A stretch of DNA of 64,000 nt. Origin: Haloarcula vallismortis ATCC 29715. Its GTDB lineage: Archaea > Halobacteriota > Halobacteria > Halobacteriales > Haloarculaceae. The DNA lies in the NCBI RefSeq assembly GCF_000337775.1, contig NZ_AOLQ01000059.1:1-64000 (forward strand). Reading direction: 5' to 3'. Position numbers and translations under genes: made by a program. Each line of letters starts with the position of its first letter. The first letter of the stretch is position 1. This document shows positions 25,539 through 34,287 of this stretch, in pieces. Under the pieces are notes generated by a model. It was given only the letters and a program-made list of their open reading frames with translations, ran no database searches and was not told the origin of the DNA.

Positions 25539-27038
25539 ATGAGCGACGGCGGGGACCACGAGACGGCAAACGCTGACGACCACGACGAGACGGTCGTCCG
25601 CCGGGACCGCTTCGCGGGCGGGCCCGCTCGGTCGTTCCTCTCCTCGCTGTCCGACGACCAGCGCATCTTCGCGGCCGACCTCGCGGTCGACCGCGCCCAC
25701 GTCGTCATGCTGGCCGAACAGGAGATCATCGACCGCGAGACGGCCGGCGAGGTGCTGGCCGCGCTGGCGGATGTCGAGGACGCCGGCCACGGGGCGCTGC
25801 CCGACGGCGAGGATGTCCACGAGGCCATCGAGGGCGCCGTCATCGAGCGCGTCGGCCCGGACGGCGGGAAGATGCACACCGCCCGCTCGCGCAACGACGA
25901 GGTGGCGGCCTGCATCCGCTACCGCCTCCGCGAGGACATCCTGGCCCTTGTCGAGACGGTCGTCGGCGCCCGCGAGCAACTAATCGAGGTGGCCCGCGCC
26001 GAGCGCGAAACGGTGATGCCCGGCTACACGCATCTCCAGCCCGCCCAGCCGACGACGGTCGCCCACTGGGTGCTGTCCTACGAGCAGGCGCTCCAGCGCG
26101 ACACCGCGCGGTTGGTGGACGCCTACGAGCGCGTCAACCAGAACCCGCTGGGCTCGGCCGCGTTCGCGGGGACCCCCTTCGACGTGGACCGCGAGCGCAC
26201 GGCGGCACTGCTTGGCTTTGACTCGGTGGCGGAGAACTCGATGGACGCCTCGGCGACCCGGGACTTCCTCGTCGAGACGACGAGCGCCGTCGCCACGCTG
26301 GCGACGACCCTGTCGGGGCTGGCCGAGGACGTGGTCGTGATGGCGAGCAAGGGCCACGTCGACCTCGACGACGACTACGCCTCGACCTCGTCGATCATGC
26401 CCCAGAAAAAGAACCCCGACACGCTGGAACTGGTCCGCGGACGCACGGGCGACGCTGTCGCCGGGCTGAACGGCCTGTTGACTAACCTGAAAGGCCAGCC
26501 CCGGGCGTACAACCGCGACCTCCAGCGTGCCGGGCGCCACGCCTGGGACGCCATCGACAGCGTCACCGAGAGCGTCGCGGTCGCGGCCGGCGCGGTCGCG
26601 ACCGCCGACTGGCCCGCCGAGACGCTCGAAGCGGCGGCCACTGACGGGTTCTCGACGGCGACCGGCGTGGCCGACCTGCTGGCGATGGCCGGCGTCCCGT
26701 TCCGGACGGCCCACGAGGTCGTTGCCGAGGCGGCAGCGGACCTGGAAGCCGACGAAGACGCGCCCGACTACGCGGCGCTGTCGGCCGTCGCCGAGGGCGT
26801 GCTGGGCGAGCCCCTGTCGACCTATGTCGACCGCGAGGCCCTGGAGGCCGCGCTCGACCCGACTGAAAGTGTCGCCATGCGGGACTCTCGCGGTGGCCCG
26901 GCCCCCGATGCCGTCGCCGAGCAGGTGTCGACAGCCGAGGACGTGCTCGCGGCCGACAGCGAGGCACTGGCCGACTGCCGGCAAGCGGTTTCACAGGCGG
27001 CTGACCGCCGCCGGACGGAGGTGGACCGATATGTCTGA
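25539..27038 (+). CDS. argH: Argininosuccinate lyase
   Basis: 499 residues of the fumarase/aspartase superfamily; cleaves argininosuccinate to arginine and fumarate. The signature loop SSIMPQKKNPD is intact (near residue 284), as are HTARSRNDEVA and GYTHLQPAQP. Four bases after argG, so the last two steps of the pathway are translated together. A promoter region separates it from lysW. Confidence 0.95.
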   Translation: MSDGGDHETANADDHDETVVRRDRFAGGPARSFLSSLSDDQRIFAADLAVDRAHVVMLAEQEIIDRETAGEVLAALADVEDAGHGALPDGEDVHEAIEGAVIERVGPDGGKMHTARSRNDEVAACIRYRLREDILALVETVVGAREQLIEVARAERETVMPGYTHLQPAQPTTVAHWVLSYEQALQRDTARLVDAYERVNQNPLGSAAFAGTPFDVDRERTAALLGFDSVAENSMDASATRDFLVETTSAVATLATTLSGLAEDVVVMASKGHVDLDDDYASTSSIMPQKKNPDTLELVRGRTGDAVAGLNGLLTNLKGQPRAYNRDLQRAGRHAWDAIDSVTESVAVAAGAVATADWPAETLEAAATDGFSTATGVADLLAMAGVPFRTAHEVVAEAAADLEADEDAPDYAALSAVAEGVLGEPLSTYVDREALEAALDPTESVAMRDSRGGPAPDAVAEQVSTAEDVLAADSEALADCRQAVSQAADRRRTEVDRYV

Positions 27039-27074
27039 GCGACCACCGTCCCCTCGCGGGACAATTATACCATA

Positions 27075-27084
27075 ATTCTGATAT
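27075..27084 (+). repeat. Direct repeat ATTCTGATAT, copy 1
   Basis: A 10-base sequence in the argH-lysW gap, repeated exactly at 27151-27160. It lies upstream of the lysW promoter and may be an operator half-site pair. No regulator gene is in this cluster. Confidence 0.4.
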
Positions 27085-27150
27085 ACAACTCAGAAACGTC
27101 GCGGATTCAGGCTTTTCAAACCATTAGAGTGCTGTCTGTGTAGTAAATTT

Positions 27151-27160
27151 ATTCTGATAT
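27151..27160 (+). repeat. Direct repeat ATTCTGATAT, copy 2
   Basis: Exact second copy, 76 bases from the first and 11 bases before the TATA-like TTTAAG of lysW. Its position just upstream of the core promoter suits an activator or repressor site. Confidence 0.4.
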
Positions 27161-27170
27161 GTTCGAAGGC

Positions 27171-27176
27171 TTTAAG
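27171..27176 (+). promoter_or_regulatory. TATA-like element of the lysW operon
   Basis: TTTAAG preceded by purine-rich CGAAGGC, 28-33 bases before the lysW ATG; leaderless spacing. Confidence 0.5.
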
Positions 27177-27203
27177 TGGATCCCTATCACAGGATGAACT
27201 ACA

Positions 27204-27368
27204 ATGGCAGAATGCATCGAGTGCGGGGCGGACGTGTCCCTGCACGACGACCTCGAAGTCGGAGAGATTGTCGACTGTACCACCTGCGGTGCCGAACTCG
27301 AAGTCGTCGGCGCCGACCCCGTCGAGCTCGACAGCGCACCCGAGCTCGAAGAGGACTGGGGTGAGTGA
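27204..27368 (+). CDS. lysW: Amino-group carrier protein LysW/ArgW
   Basis: 54 residues: zinc ribbon CIECGADVSLHDDLEVGEIV then DCTTCG, an acidic middle, and the diagnostic C-terminus EDWGE. The gamma-carboxyl of the last Glu is joined to the amino group of glutamate, so the arginine intermediates are carried on this protein. It is too short to notice in a routine ORF list. It begins the biosynthetic half of the cluster, with its own promoter, 84 bases before argX. Confidence 0.95.
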   Translation: MAECIECGADVSLHDDLEVGEIVDCTTCGAELEVVGADPVELDSAPELEEDWGE

Positions 27369-27371
27369 GGT

Positions 27372-27436
27372 GTTCGCGGTCCCGCGGCGCTCGACGCCGT
27401 ACGTACCCGTGGCGCGTGACGCCGCGAGCCGCGAAC
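27372..27436 (+). other. Hairpin between lysW and argX
   Basis: GTTCGCGG (27372-27379) pairs with CCGCGAAC (27429-27436), and CGCGGC (27383-27388) with GCCGCG (27421-27426), leaving a small internal loop and a 32-base apical loop. It fills most of the lysW-argX gap. There is no T-run, so it looks more like an attenuating or stabilising mRNA structure than a simple terminator. Confidence 0.5.
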
Positions 27437-27452
27437 GCACGGAGGACCCAGT

Positions 27453-28349
27453 ATGAAAGTCGGACTCCTCTACTCGCGCATCCGCCGGGACGAGAAGCTC
27501 CTGCTGTCGGAACTGCGCGAGCGCGACCACGAGATCGAGAAGATAGACGTTCGCAAACAGCAGTTCAACATCCACGAGGCCCCCGAAGCCTTCGAGGACC
27601 TCGATATCGTCGTCGACCGCTGTCTGGCGACCAGCCGCAGCGTGTACGCGACGAAGTTCGCGGAGGCCTACGGCGTCCCCGTGGTCAACGGCCCCGAGGT
27701 CGCTGACACCTGCGCGGACAAAGTCAACAACAGCCTCGCGCTTGAGGCCGCGGGCGTCCCGACGCCCAACACCGACGTGGCGTTCACGAAGGACGCGGCG
27801 CTTGAGTCCATCGAGAAGTTCGGCTACCCCTGCGTCCTCAAGCCGGTCGTCGGTTCCTGGGGTCGCCTGATGGCGAAGATCGACTCCCGCTCGGCCGCCG
27901 AGGCCATCCTCGAACACAAGGAGACGCTCGGCCACTACGAGCACAAGATCTTCTACGTCCAAGAGTTCGTGGAAAAGCCCGGCCGCGACATGCGCGTGCT
28001 GGCCGTTGACGGCGAGCCAATCGCGGCGATGGTCCGCTCCTCAGACCACTGGCTCACGAACGCCGCGAAGGGCGCAGAGACCAACGAGTTCGAACTGGAC
28101 GACCGCGCGCTGGAACTGGTCGAGAAGGCCTCCGACGCGGTTGGGGGCGGCTTGCTCGGTATCGACCTAATGGAAGTCGGCATCGACGAGGAGAGCGGCG
28201 AGTTCGAGGACTACACGGTCCACGAAGTCAACCACACCGTCGAGTTCAAAGCGCTGAACGAGGTCACCGACGTGGACGTGCCCGCGAAGGTCGTCGACTG
28301 GCTCGAACAGAAGGCGGCGACGGAAGCCGACGCCGAGGTGACAGCATGA
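27453..28349 (+). CDS. argX: LysW-glutamate ligase ArgX
   Basis: 298-residue ATP-grasp ligase of the RimK/LysX family that attaches glutamate to the C-terminal Glu of LysW. The ATP-grasp core is visible in FGYPCVLKPVVGSWGRLM and in FYVQEFVEKPGRDMRVLAVD, and metal-binding Glu/Asn residues occur near VHEVNHTVEFKAL. Because haloarchaea make lysine by the diaminopimelate route and argF/G/H lie here, it is assigned to arginine (ArgX) rather than lysine. Its end overlaps argC by four bases. Confidence 0.93.
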   Translation: MKVGLLYSRIRRDEKLLLSELRERDHEIEKIDVRKQQFNIHEAPEAFEDLDIVVDRCLATSRSVYATKFAEAYGVPVVNGPEVADTCADKVNNSLALEAAGVPTPNTDVAFTKDAALESIEKFGYPCVLKPVVGSWGRLMAKIDSRSAAEAILEHKETLGHYEHKIFYVQEFVEKPGRDMRVLAVDGEPIAAMVRSSDHWLTNAAKGAETNEFELDDRALELVEKASDAVGGGLLGIDLMEVGIDEESGEFEDYTVHEVNHTVEFKALNEVTDVDVPAKVVDWLEQKAATEADAEVTA

Positions 28350-29383
28350 CGTACACCGCAAGCGTCGTCGGCGGCTCCGGGTTCACCGGCGGGGAACTGC
28401 TCCGCCTGCTCGAGGGCCACCCCGAGTTCGAACTCGAACAGGCCACCAGCCGCTCGAAGGAGAACAAGACTATCGGGCACTCACATCCGAACCTTCGGCA
28501 CTCGGACCTGCGCTTTTCATCGCCCGAAGAGCTAGAGTCCGTGGACGTGCTGTTTGCCGCGACGCCCCACGGCGTCTCGATGGAGCAGATCGACGCGTTC
28601 CAGGACGCCGCCGGCACGGTCGTCGACCTCTCGGCGGACTTCCGCCTCGATAGCGAGGCGCAGTACGACGAGTGGTACGATGGGCATTCGCGCCCGGACC
28701 TGCTCGAAGAGAGCGAGTACGCGCTGCCGGAACTGAACCGCGACAATCTTGAAGGGGCTGACCTCATCGCCTCCGGCGGCTGTAACGCCACGGCGACGAT
28801 TCTGGGTCTGCTCCCGCTGTTCGAGGCCGACATCCTCTCCGGCGACGAGCAGGTCGTCGTCGACGTGAAGGTCGGCTCCAGCGAGGGCGGGGCCGGCGGC
28901 GGCGAGGCCTCTAGCCACCCCGAGCGCTCGGGCGTCGTCCGCCCGTACGCGCCGACGGGCCACCGCCACGAGGCCGAGATCCAGCAGTTCCTCGGCATCG
29001 ACGTCTCCTTCACCGTTCACGCGGTGGACATGATCCGCGGCGCGAGCGCGACCTGTCACGTCTTCCCCGAGGGGCCCGTTTCGAAGGGCGACCTCTGGGG
29101 AGCCTACCGCGGCGAGTACGAGGACGAACCGTTCGTCGAACTCGTCGCTGGCGGCGGTGGCGTCTACCGCTACCCCGAACCGAAGTCGGTCGCCGGGACG
29201 AACCGCGCCGAGGTCGGCTTCGAACTCGACCCCGGCAACAAGCGACTGGTCGTGTTCTCGGCCATCGACAACATGATGAAGGGGTCGGCGGGTCAGGCCG
29301 TTCACGCCGCGAACGTCGCCCTTGGCATGGAAGAGACGGCGGGCCTGGAGTTCCAGGGACTCCACCCCGTCGGCGCACCGTAA
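28346..29383 (+). CDS. argC: LysW-glutamyl-phosphate reductase
   Basis: 345 residues; NADPH-dependent reduction of the LysW-bound acyl phosphate to the semialdehyde. N-terminal VVGGSGFTGGELLRLLEGHP is the cofactor motif and the active-site Cys is in SGGCNATATI, the form seen in LysW-type ArgC/LysY enzymes. C-terminal residues VFSAIDNMMKGSAGQAV complete the family pattern. Start overlaps argX (ATGA), stop is 16 bases before argB. Confidence 0.94.
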   Translation: MTYTASVVGGSGFTGGELLRLLEGHPEFELEQATSRSKENKTIGHSHPNLRHSDLRFSSPEELESVDVLFAATPHGVSMEQIDAFQDAAGTVVDLSADFRLDSEAQYDEWYDGHSRPDLLEESEYALPELNRDNLEGADLIASGGCNATATILGLLPLFEADILSGDEQVVVDVKVGSSEGGAGGGEASSHPERSGVVRPYAPTGHRHEAEIQQFLGIDVSFTVHAVDMIRGASATCHVFPEGPVSKGDLWGAYRGEYEDEPFVELVAGGGGVYRYPEPKSVAGTNRAEVGFELDPGNKRLVVFSAIDNMMKGSAGQAVHAANVALGMEETAGLEFQGLHPVGAP

Positions 29384-29399
29384 CCCTGGAGAGGTTTTC

Positions 29400-30260
29400 A
29401 TGACAGTAGTTATCAAAGTCGGTGGCGCTCGCGCGGTCGACCCCGCGGGGGCGCTTGCGGACGTGGCATCGCTCGTGGCCGATGGTGAACAGGTCGTCGT
29501 GGTTCACGGCGGCTCCACCAAAGTCGACGAGACGCTCGAACGGCTCGGCGTCGAACCGGAGTACGTCGAGACGCCGTCGGGCGTCGTCGGCCGGTTCACC
29601 GACGAAACCACGATGGAGGTGTTCGAGATGGCGTTCGGGCATCTCAACACCCAGCTCGTCGCCGGCCTCCAGAGCGAGGGCGTCGATGCGGTCGGGCTCA
29701 CCGGCGTCGACGGCAAACTGCTCTACGGACCGCGGAAGTCCGCAGTGCGGGTCGTCGAGGACGGGAAGAAAAAGATCCGCCGTGGCGACCACTCGGGCAC
29801 CATCAAGCAGGTCAACGGCGACCTGCTGGAGACGCTACTTTCTGACGGCTACACGCCCGTTGCAGCACCGCCGATGGCTGGGGACGACGATGGCGACGTG
29901 ATTCCCGTCAACACCGATGCCGACCGCTCGGCAGCGGCTATCGCCGGCGAACTCGACGCGACGCTGGTCCTCCTGACCGACGTGGCGGGCGTCTATGCGG
30001 ACCCCGAGGACCCGGCGACGCTCATCGAGGCCGTCGAGACGGCCACCGACTGGGAGGCCCTCGAAGACGCGGCCGAGGGCTTCATGAGCCGGAAGATAAT
30101 GGCCGTTGAGGAGGCGCTGTCCGGCGGCGCACCCGAGGCGGTCGTGGCCGACGCCAACGCCGACGCCCCGATTCGCTCGGCGCTCGACGGTGGCGGCACC
30201 CACGTCCACGCGAGCGCACTCGAACAGGATACAGACCAGACAGCGACGGAGGAACAATGA
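29400..30260 (+). CDS. argB: LysW-glutamate kinase
   Basis: 286 residues of the amino acid kinase family; phosphorylates LysW-gamma-glutamate. VIKVGGARAVDPAG at the N-terminus and VVVHGGSTKVDETLERLG form the nucleotide and substrate site. ATG 29400 is preferred to the upstream frame from 29322, which lies inside argC. Overlaps argD by four bases. Confidence 0.94.
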   Translation: MTVVIKVGGARAVDPAGALADVASLVADGEQVVVVHGGSTKVDETLERLGVEPEYVETPSGVVGRFTDETTMEVFEMAFGHLNTQLVAGLQSEGVDAVGLTGVDGKLLYGPRKSAVRVVEDGKKKIRRGDHSGTIKQVNGDLLETLLSDGYTPVAAPPMAGDDDGDVIPVNTDADRSAAAIAGELDATLVLLTDVAGVYADPEDPATLIEAVETATDWEALEDAAEGFMSRKIMAVEEALSGGAPEAVVADANADAPIRSALDGGGTHVHASALEQDTDQTATEEQ

Positions 30261-31384
30261 GCGGATTCGTCTTCAACGAGAAACCTATTCAGATCGAACG
30301 TGGCGACGGTGCCTACGTCTACGACGACAGCGGCACAGAGTACTTGGACATGGGCGCGTCCTACGCCTGCGTCCCGCTCGGTCACAAGCACCCGGCAGTA
30401 CAGGACGCCGTCACCGAGCAGCTAGAGAAGATAACGTACGTCCAGGCGTCGTACCCCAACGCCCAGCGAACGGCGCTGTACGACCTGCTCGCCGACACCG
30501 CGCCGGACCCCATCGACAAGACCTGGCTCTGTAACTCCGGGACCGAGGCCAACGAGGCGGCGCTGAAGTTCGCCCGCTCGGCCACCGGCAACTCCAAAAT
30601 CGTCGCGACGATGCAGGGCTTCCACGGCCGGACGATGGGCGCGCTCGCAACCACGTGGAAGGACAAGTACAAGAAGCCCTACGAACCGCTCATCGGTGAT
30701 GTGGAGTTCGTCCCCTACGACGACAGCGAGGCGCTCGCCGAGGCCGTCGATGAGGACACCGCCGCGTTCATCGTCGAACCGGTCCAGGGCGAGGGCGGCA
30801 TCAACCCGACCTCGGACGGCTACCTCGAAGACGCCCGAGAAATCACCGAGGACGCCGGAGCGGCGCTCATCTTCGACGAGGTCCAGACTGGCATGGGCCG
30901 GACCGGTGCGCTGTGGAACTCCCAGCGTGCCGTCGTCGCGCCCGACATGATAACCGCGGCGAAGGGGCTGGGCAACGGCCTCCCCATCGGCGCGACGCTG
31001 TGCCGGGACTGGATCGCCGAGGACTACGGCTCCCACGCCTCTACGTTCTCCGGCGGGCCGGTCATCTCTGCGGCCGCCGGTGCGACGGTCTCGACTATCA
31101 TCGAGGACTCGGTGCCGGGCAACGCCGCCGTAATTGGCGACTACCTCCTGACGGAACTGGAAGCGGCTATCGGTGACGAGGTTCGAGACATCCGCGGCGA
31201 GGGCCTGATGATCGGCGTCGAGGTCGGCCGCGGCGCGAACGCGGCGCTGAAAGAGCTCGCACTGAACCACCAGGTGCTCGCTTTGCCGGCCGGCCGCACA
31301 GTCGTCCGCCTGCTCCCGCCGCTGACCATCGACGAGGCCCACGCCGACGCCGTTGTCGACGCGATGGCGGAGGTGGTGGGATGA
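30257..31384 (+). CDS. argD: LysW-ornithine-pathway aminotransferase
   Basis: 375-residue class III PLP aminotransferase turning the LysW-bound semialdehyde into LysW-ornithine. The CNSGTEANEAALKFAR segment, DEVQTGMGRTG, and the PLP lysine in ITAAKGLGNGLPIGA are intact. Overlaps both neighbours by four bases. Confidence 0.95.
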   Translation: MSGFVFNEKPIQIERGDGAYVYDDSGTEYLDMGASYACVPLGHKHPAVQDAVTEQLEKITYVQASYPNAQRTALYDLLADTAPDPIDKTWLCNSGTEANEAALKFARSATGNSKIVATMQGFHGRTMGALATTWKDKYKKPYEPLIGDVEFVPYDDSEALAEAVDEDTAAFIVEPVQGEGGINPTSDGYLEDAREITEDAGAALIFDEVQTGMGRTGALWNSQRAVVAPDMITAAKGLGNGLPIGATLCRDWIAEDYGSHASTFSGGPVISAAAGATVSTIIEDSVPGNAAVIGDYLLTELEAAIGDEVRDIRGEGLMIGVEVGRGANAALKELALNHQVLALPAGRTVVRLLPPLTIDEAHADAVVDAMAEVVG

Positions 31385-32442
31385 GCGAAGCCGCGACGCC
31401 TGAGGCCGACACGGAGGCGCGTGACCTGCTGGAAGCGGTCGTCCGCATCCCCTCGGTCTCGCGCAACGAGCGCGAGGCGGCCGAGCAACTGGTCGAGTTC
31501 TTCGAGGCCCACGGCCGCGAGGTGTGGCTCGACGAGGTCGGCAACGTCCGTGCGCCCGCCGACGACGGCGTCCTGCTCACCTCCCACATCGACACGGTTC
31601 CGGGTGACATCCCGGTCCGTATCGAGGAGACCGACGAGGGCGACGTGCTGTGGGGTCGCGGCAGTGTCGACGCGAAAGGGCCGCTGTGTGCGATGGCCGT
31701 CGCCGCGGTCCGTACCGGGGCCTCCTTCATCGGCGTCGTCGGCGAGGAGGTCGACTCGAAGGGGGCCCGATTCCTCGTCGAGGACCGCGACTCTGCACCC
31801 GACGCGGTCATCAACGGCGAGCCCTCCGGCTGGGAGGGCATCACGCTGGGCTACCGCGGCCTGCTTGCCGGGACCTACGTCGCGACCAGCGAGTCCGGCC
31901 ACTCCTCACGCCCGGAGAACAACGCGATTCAGGACGCTATCGACTGGTGGTCGTCGGTCGACGACGAGTTCGACGACGACGAGTGGCATCCGGTGTTCGA
32001 GCAAGTCACCTGCAAGCCCGTCGAGTTCGAGGGCGGTCCCTCTACCGACGGACTGAGCGTCGAGGCGACGATGGACGTGCAACTGCGGGTCCCGCCGGAG
32101 TACACCACCGACGAGATTCGAGAGATAGCTGACGGCTATCTGACCAACGGGACCGTCAACTGGAACGACAGAGTCGAACCGGTGATGCAGAGCCCCCGGA
32201 CCAGCGCCGCCAGAGCGTTCCGGGCCGCGATTCGCCAGCAGGACGGCGAGCCGACGCTGCTTCGCAAGACCGGCACCAGCGACATGAACGTCTTCGCCAA
32301 GGCGTGGGACTGCCCGATGGTGACCTACGGGCCCGGCGACTCCGACCTCGATCACGCACCGAACGAGCACCTCCCGCTCGACGAATACGACCGCGCCGTT
32401 GCGGTGCTTGAAACCGCCGCCGGACGCCTGCTGGAGGACTGA
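31381..32442 (+). CDS. argE: LysW-ornithine hydrolase (M20 family)
   Basis: 353 residues, zinc-dependent deacylase-type peptidase that frees ornithine from LysW (ArgE/LysK). Metal ligands are visible in LLTSHIDTVPG and in RGSVDAKGPL, and the catalytic Glu pair in GVVGEEVDSKGA. Shorter than bacterial ArgE, as expected for the LysK group. Overlaps argD by four bases and is one base from argF. Confidence 0.93.
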   Translation: MSEAATPEADTEARDLLEAVVRIPSVSRNEREAAEQLVEFFEAHGREVWLDEVGNVRAPADDGVLLTSHIDTVPGDIPVRIEETDEGDVLWGRGSVDAKGPLCAMAVAAVRTGASFIGVVGEEVDSKGARFLVEDRDSAPDAVINGEPSGWEGITLGYRGLLAGTYVATSESGHSSRPENNAIQDAIDWWSSVDDEFDDDEWHPVFEQVTCKPVEFEGGPSTDGLSVEATMDVQLRVPPEYTTDEIREIADGYLTNGTVNWNDRVEPVMQSPRTSAARAFRAAIRQQDGEPTLLRKTGTSDMNVFAKAWDCPMVTYGPGDSDLDHAPNEHLPLDEYDRAVAVLETAAGRLLED

Positions 32443-32443
32443 C

Positions 32444-33340
32444 ATGGACATACTCGACGTCGACGACCTCACGACCGACGAACTGGCGACTGTCCTCGCC
32501 CGCGCCGCGGCCATCAAGGCCGACCACGGCGAGGGGAGTACGAGTGACCTGCTGGACCAGCAGACGCTGGGGATGATATTCGAGAAACCGTCGACACGAA
32601 CCCGCGTCTCCTTCGAGACGGGGATGACGCAACTGGGCGGCCACGCCGTGTTCCTCGGTCCAGACGATATCCATCTGGGCCACGGTGAACCGGTCAAGGA
32701 CACCGCCCGCGCGCTCGGCCGCTACGTCGATTTCATCATGGCACGCGTGTTCGACCACGCCGATGCCGAGGAACTGGCCGAATACGCCGAAGTCCCGGTC
32801 ATCAACGGCCTGACCGACGACGCCCATCCCTGCCAGACGCTGGCCGACCTGCTGACCATCCGCGAGCAGTTTGGCGACTTTGAGGACGTCTCCGTGGCGT
32901 GGGTCGGCGACGGCAACAACGTCTGCCAGTCCTTTGTCATCGGCGCAGCGATGGTCGGGCTGGACCTCACTGTCGCCACCCCCGAGGGCTACGGCATCTC
33001 TGACGATGTCGCCGACCGCGCCGCTGCCTTCGGCAACGCGCCGGAGACGACTCACGACCCCGAGGCCGCCGTCGCCGACGCCGACGTGGTGTACTCCGAT
33101 GTGTGGGTCAGCATGGGCCAGGAGGACAAACGCGGCCAGAAACTCGAAGATTTCGAGGGGTTCCAGATCACGACGGACCTGCTCGGAGACCGACCGTTCA
33201 TGCACTGCCTCCCTGCCCACCGCGGCGAGGAGGTCACCGACGACGCCATTGAGTCCGACAACGCTGTCGTCTGGGACCAGGCAGAGAACCGCCTGCACGC
33301 CCAGAAGGGGCTGCTCGCGTGGCTGGCCGAGCAGGAATAA
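32444..33340 (+). CDS. argF: Ornithine carbamoyltransferase
   Basis: 298 residues; makes citrulline from ornithine and carbamoyl phosphate. The carbamoyl phosphate motif FEKPSTRTR, HPCQTLADLL, and HCLPAHRGEEV are all present. Last gene of the cluster; the ATG follows the argE stop by one base, and two hairpins follow. Confidence 0.95.
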   Translation: MDILDVDDLTTDELATVLARAAAIKADHGEGSTSDLLDQQTLGMIFEKPSTRTRVSFETGMTQLGGHAVFLGPDDIHLGHGEPVKDTARALGRYVDFIMARVFDHADAEELAEYAEVPVINGLTDDAHPCQTLADLLTIREQFGDFEDVSVAWVGDGNNVCQSFVIGAAMVGLDLTVATPEGYGISDDVADRAAAFGNAPETTHDPEAAVADADVVYSDVWVSMGQEDKRGQKLEDFEGFQITTDLLGDRPFMHCLPAHRGEEVTDDAIESDNAVVWDQAENRLHAQKGLLAWLAEQE

Positions 33341-33358
33341 CGGTTTGCGGCATCTGTA

Positions 33359-33379
33359 CCGCGCGCCGTCGGCGCGCGG
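33359..33379. terminator. Perfect GC hairpin after argF
   Basis: CCGCGCGCCG T CGGCGCGCGG: a ten-pair perfect inverted repeat with a one-base centre, 19 bases after the argF stop. Confidence 0.6.
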
Positions 33380-33384
33380 TTTCA

Positions 33385-33414
33385 CGCGAATCGCGTCGCG
33401 ATTCGCGCCTTTTT
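33385..33414. terminator. Second hairpin with T-run after argF
   Basis: CGCGAATCGCG T CGCGATTCGCG, eleven perfect pairs, then CC and TTTTT on the plus strand. Probably ends the arginine transcript; it may also serve the convergent SDR gene. Confidence 0.68.
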
Positions 33415-33466
33415 CGCCACCGAAAGACTCGCGCCGCTGTGGGAACCCGACGACGAAAAACGTGGT

Positions 33467-34222
33467 TTAGAAGTGCCCGAACTTGTCCCGGCGGAACACG
33501 TCGATGCTGTTGATAGCGGTCGGCGGGTCCTGTCGCATAGCGAAGGCGATAGCGTCGGCTACCTCCTCGGGTTCGGTCACCTCTCCCGGCTCGAACCGCT
33601 CGTTGAACGGGGTTCCGTCCTCGGAGCCGAACTCAGACCGCACCTCTGAAGGATTGACCACGGTGACGCCGATGTCGTCGTCACCGACCTGGCCGGCGAG
33701 GCTCTGGGCGAAGCCGCGGAGCCACCATTTGGTGGCGGCATAGACGGGGTTGAACGGTCGCGGATACTGTCCGGCGAAGCTACCGACGAACACGAGCGAG
33801 CCAGCCCCATCACGGAGATGAGGCAGCGACTTGCGGGCGGTGTAGAACGCGCCGTCGACGTTGACGTCTATCATCGTCCGGTACTGCTCGTCGGACAGTG
33901 TCTCCACGTCCGAGCCGCGGCCGACGCCGGCGTTGACGACGACACCGTCGAGCGAGCCGAGGGTTTCGACGGTCGACTCGATAGCGGCCGCGACCTGTGC
34001 CGAGTCGCTCACGTCGGCCGGCACGACATGGGCGTCGACGCCGTGGTCGTCGGTGATTTCGTCGGCCAGCTCAGAGAGACGGTCTTCCCGACGGGCGACC
34101 AGCGCCACGTCCGCCCCGTCGTGTGCCAGTTTTCGGGCGGTCGCTGCGCCGATACCCGAACTCGCGCCGGTGACCAGTACAGTCGTCTCTGCCAGTGGTG
34201 CCGAATCCATGGTCGGACTCAT
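33467..34222 (-). CDS. Short-chain dehydrogenase/reductase
   Basis: 251 residues, classical SDR. The NADP/NAD motif TGASSGIGAATA, the NAGVG segment, Ser in FVGSFAG and the active-site YAATK are all present. Arg residues after the second strand (VARRED) suggest NADP preference. A second in-frame Met at 34210 may be the start. It is convergent with the arginine cluster. Substrate unknown. Confidence 0.88.
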   Translation of the reverse strand: MSPTMDSAPLAETTVLVTGASSGIGAATARKLAHDGADVALVARREDRLSELADEITDDHGVDAHVVPADVSDSAQVAAAIESTVETLGSLDGVVVNAGVGRGSDVETLSDEQYRTMIDVNVDGAFYTARKSLPHLRDGAGSLVFVGSFAGQYPRPFNPVYAATKWWLRGFAQSLAGQVGDDDIGVTVVNPSEVRSEFGSEDGTPFNERFEPGEVTEPEEVADAIAFAMRQDPPTAINSIDVFRRDKFGHF

Positions 34223-34287
34223 GGGTGTCTCGGGGTTAGCGTTTGGGCCCGGCGACTCACGACGTGGCGACGGTCGACCGCCGCGAG

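Noticed and set aside
24149-25915. 588-residue open frame on the minus strand opposite argG/argH
   Set aside because: Long antisense frames are common in GC-rich coding DNA; the plus strand holds two complete, motif-bearing enzymes.
32156-33385. 409-residue minus-strand frame opposite argE/argF
   Set aside because: Shadow of real enzymes; it also reads through the terminator hairpins.
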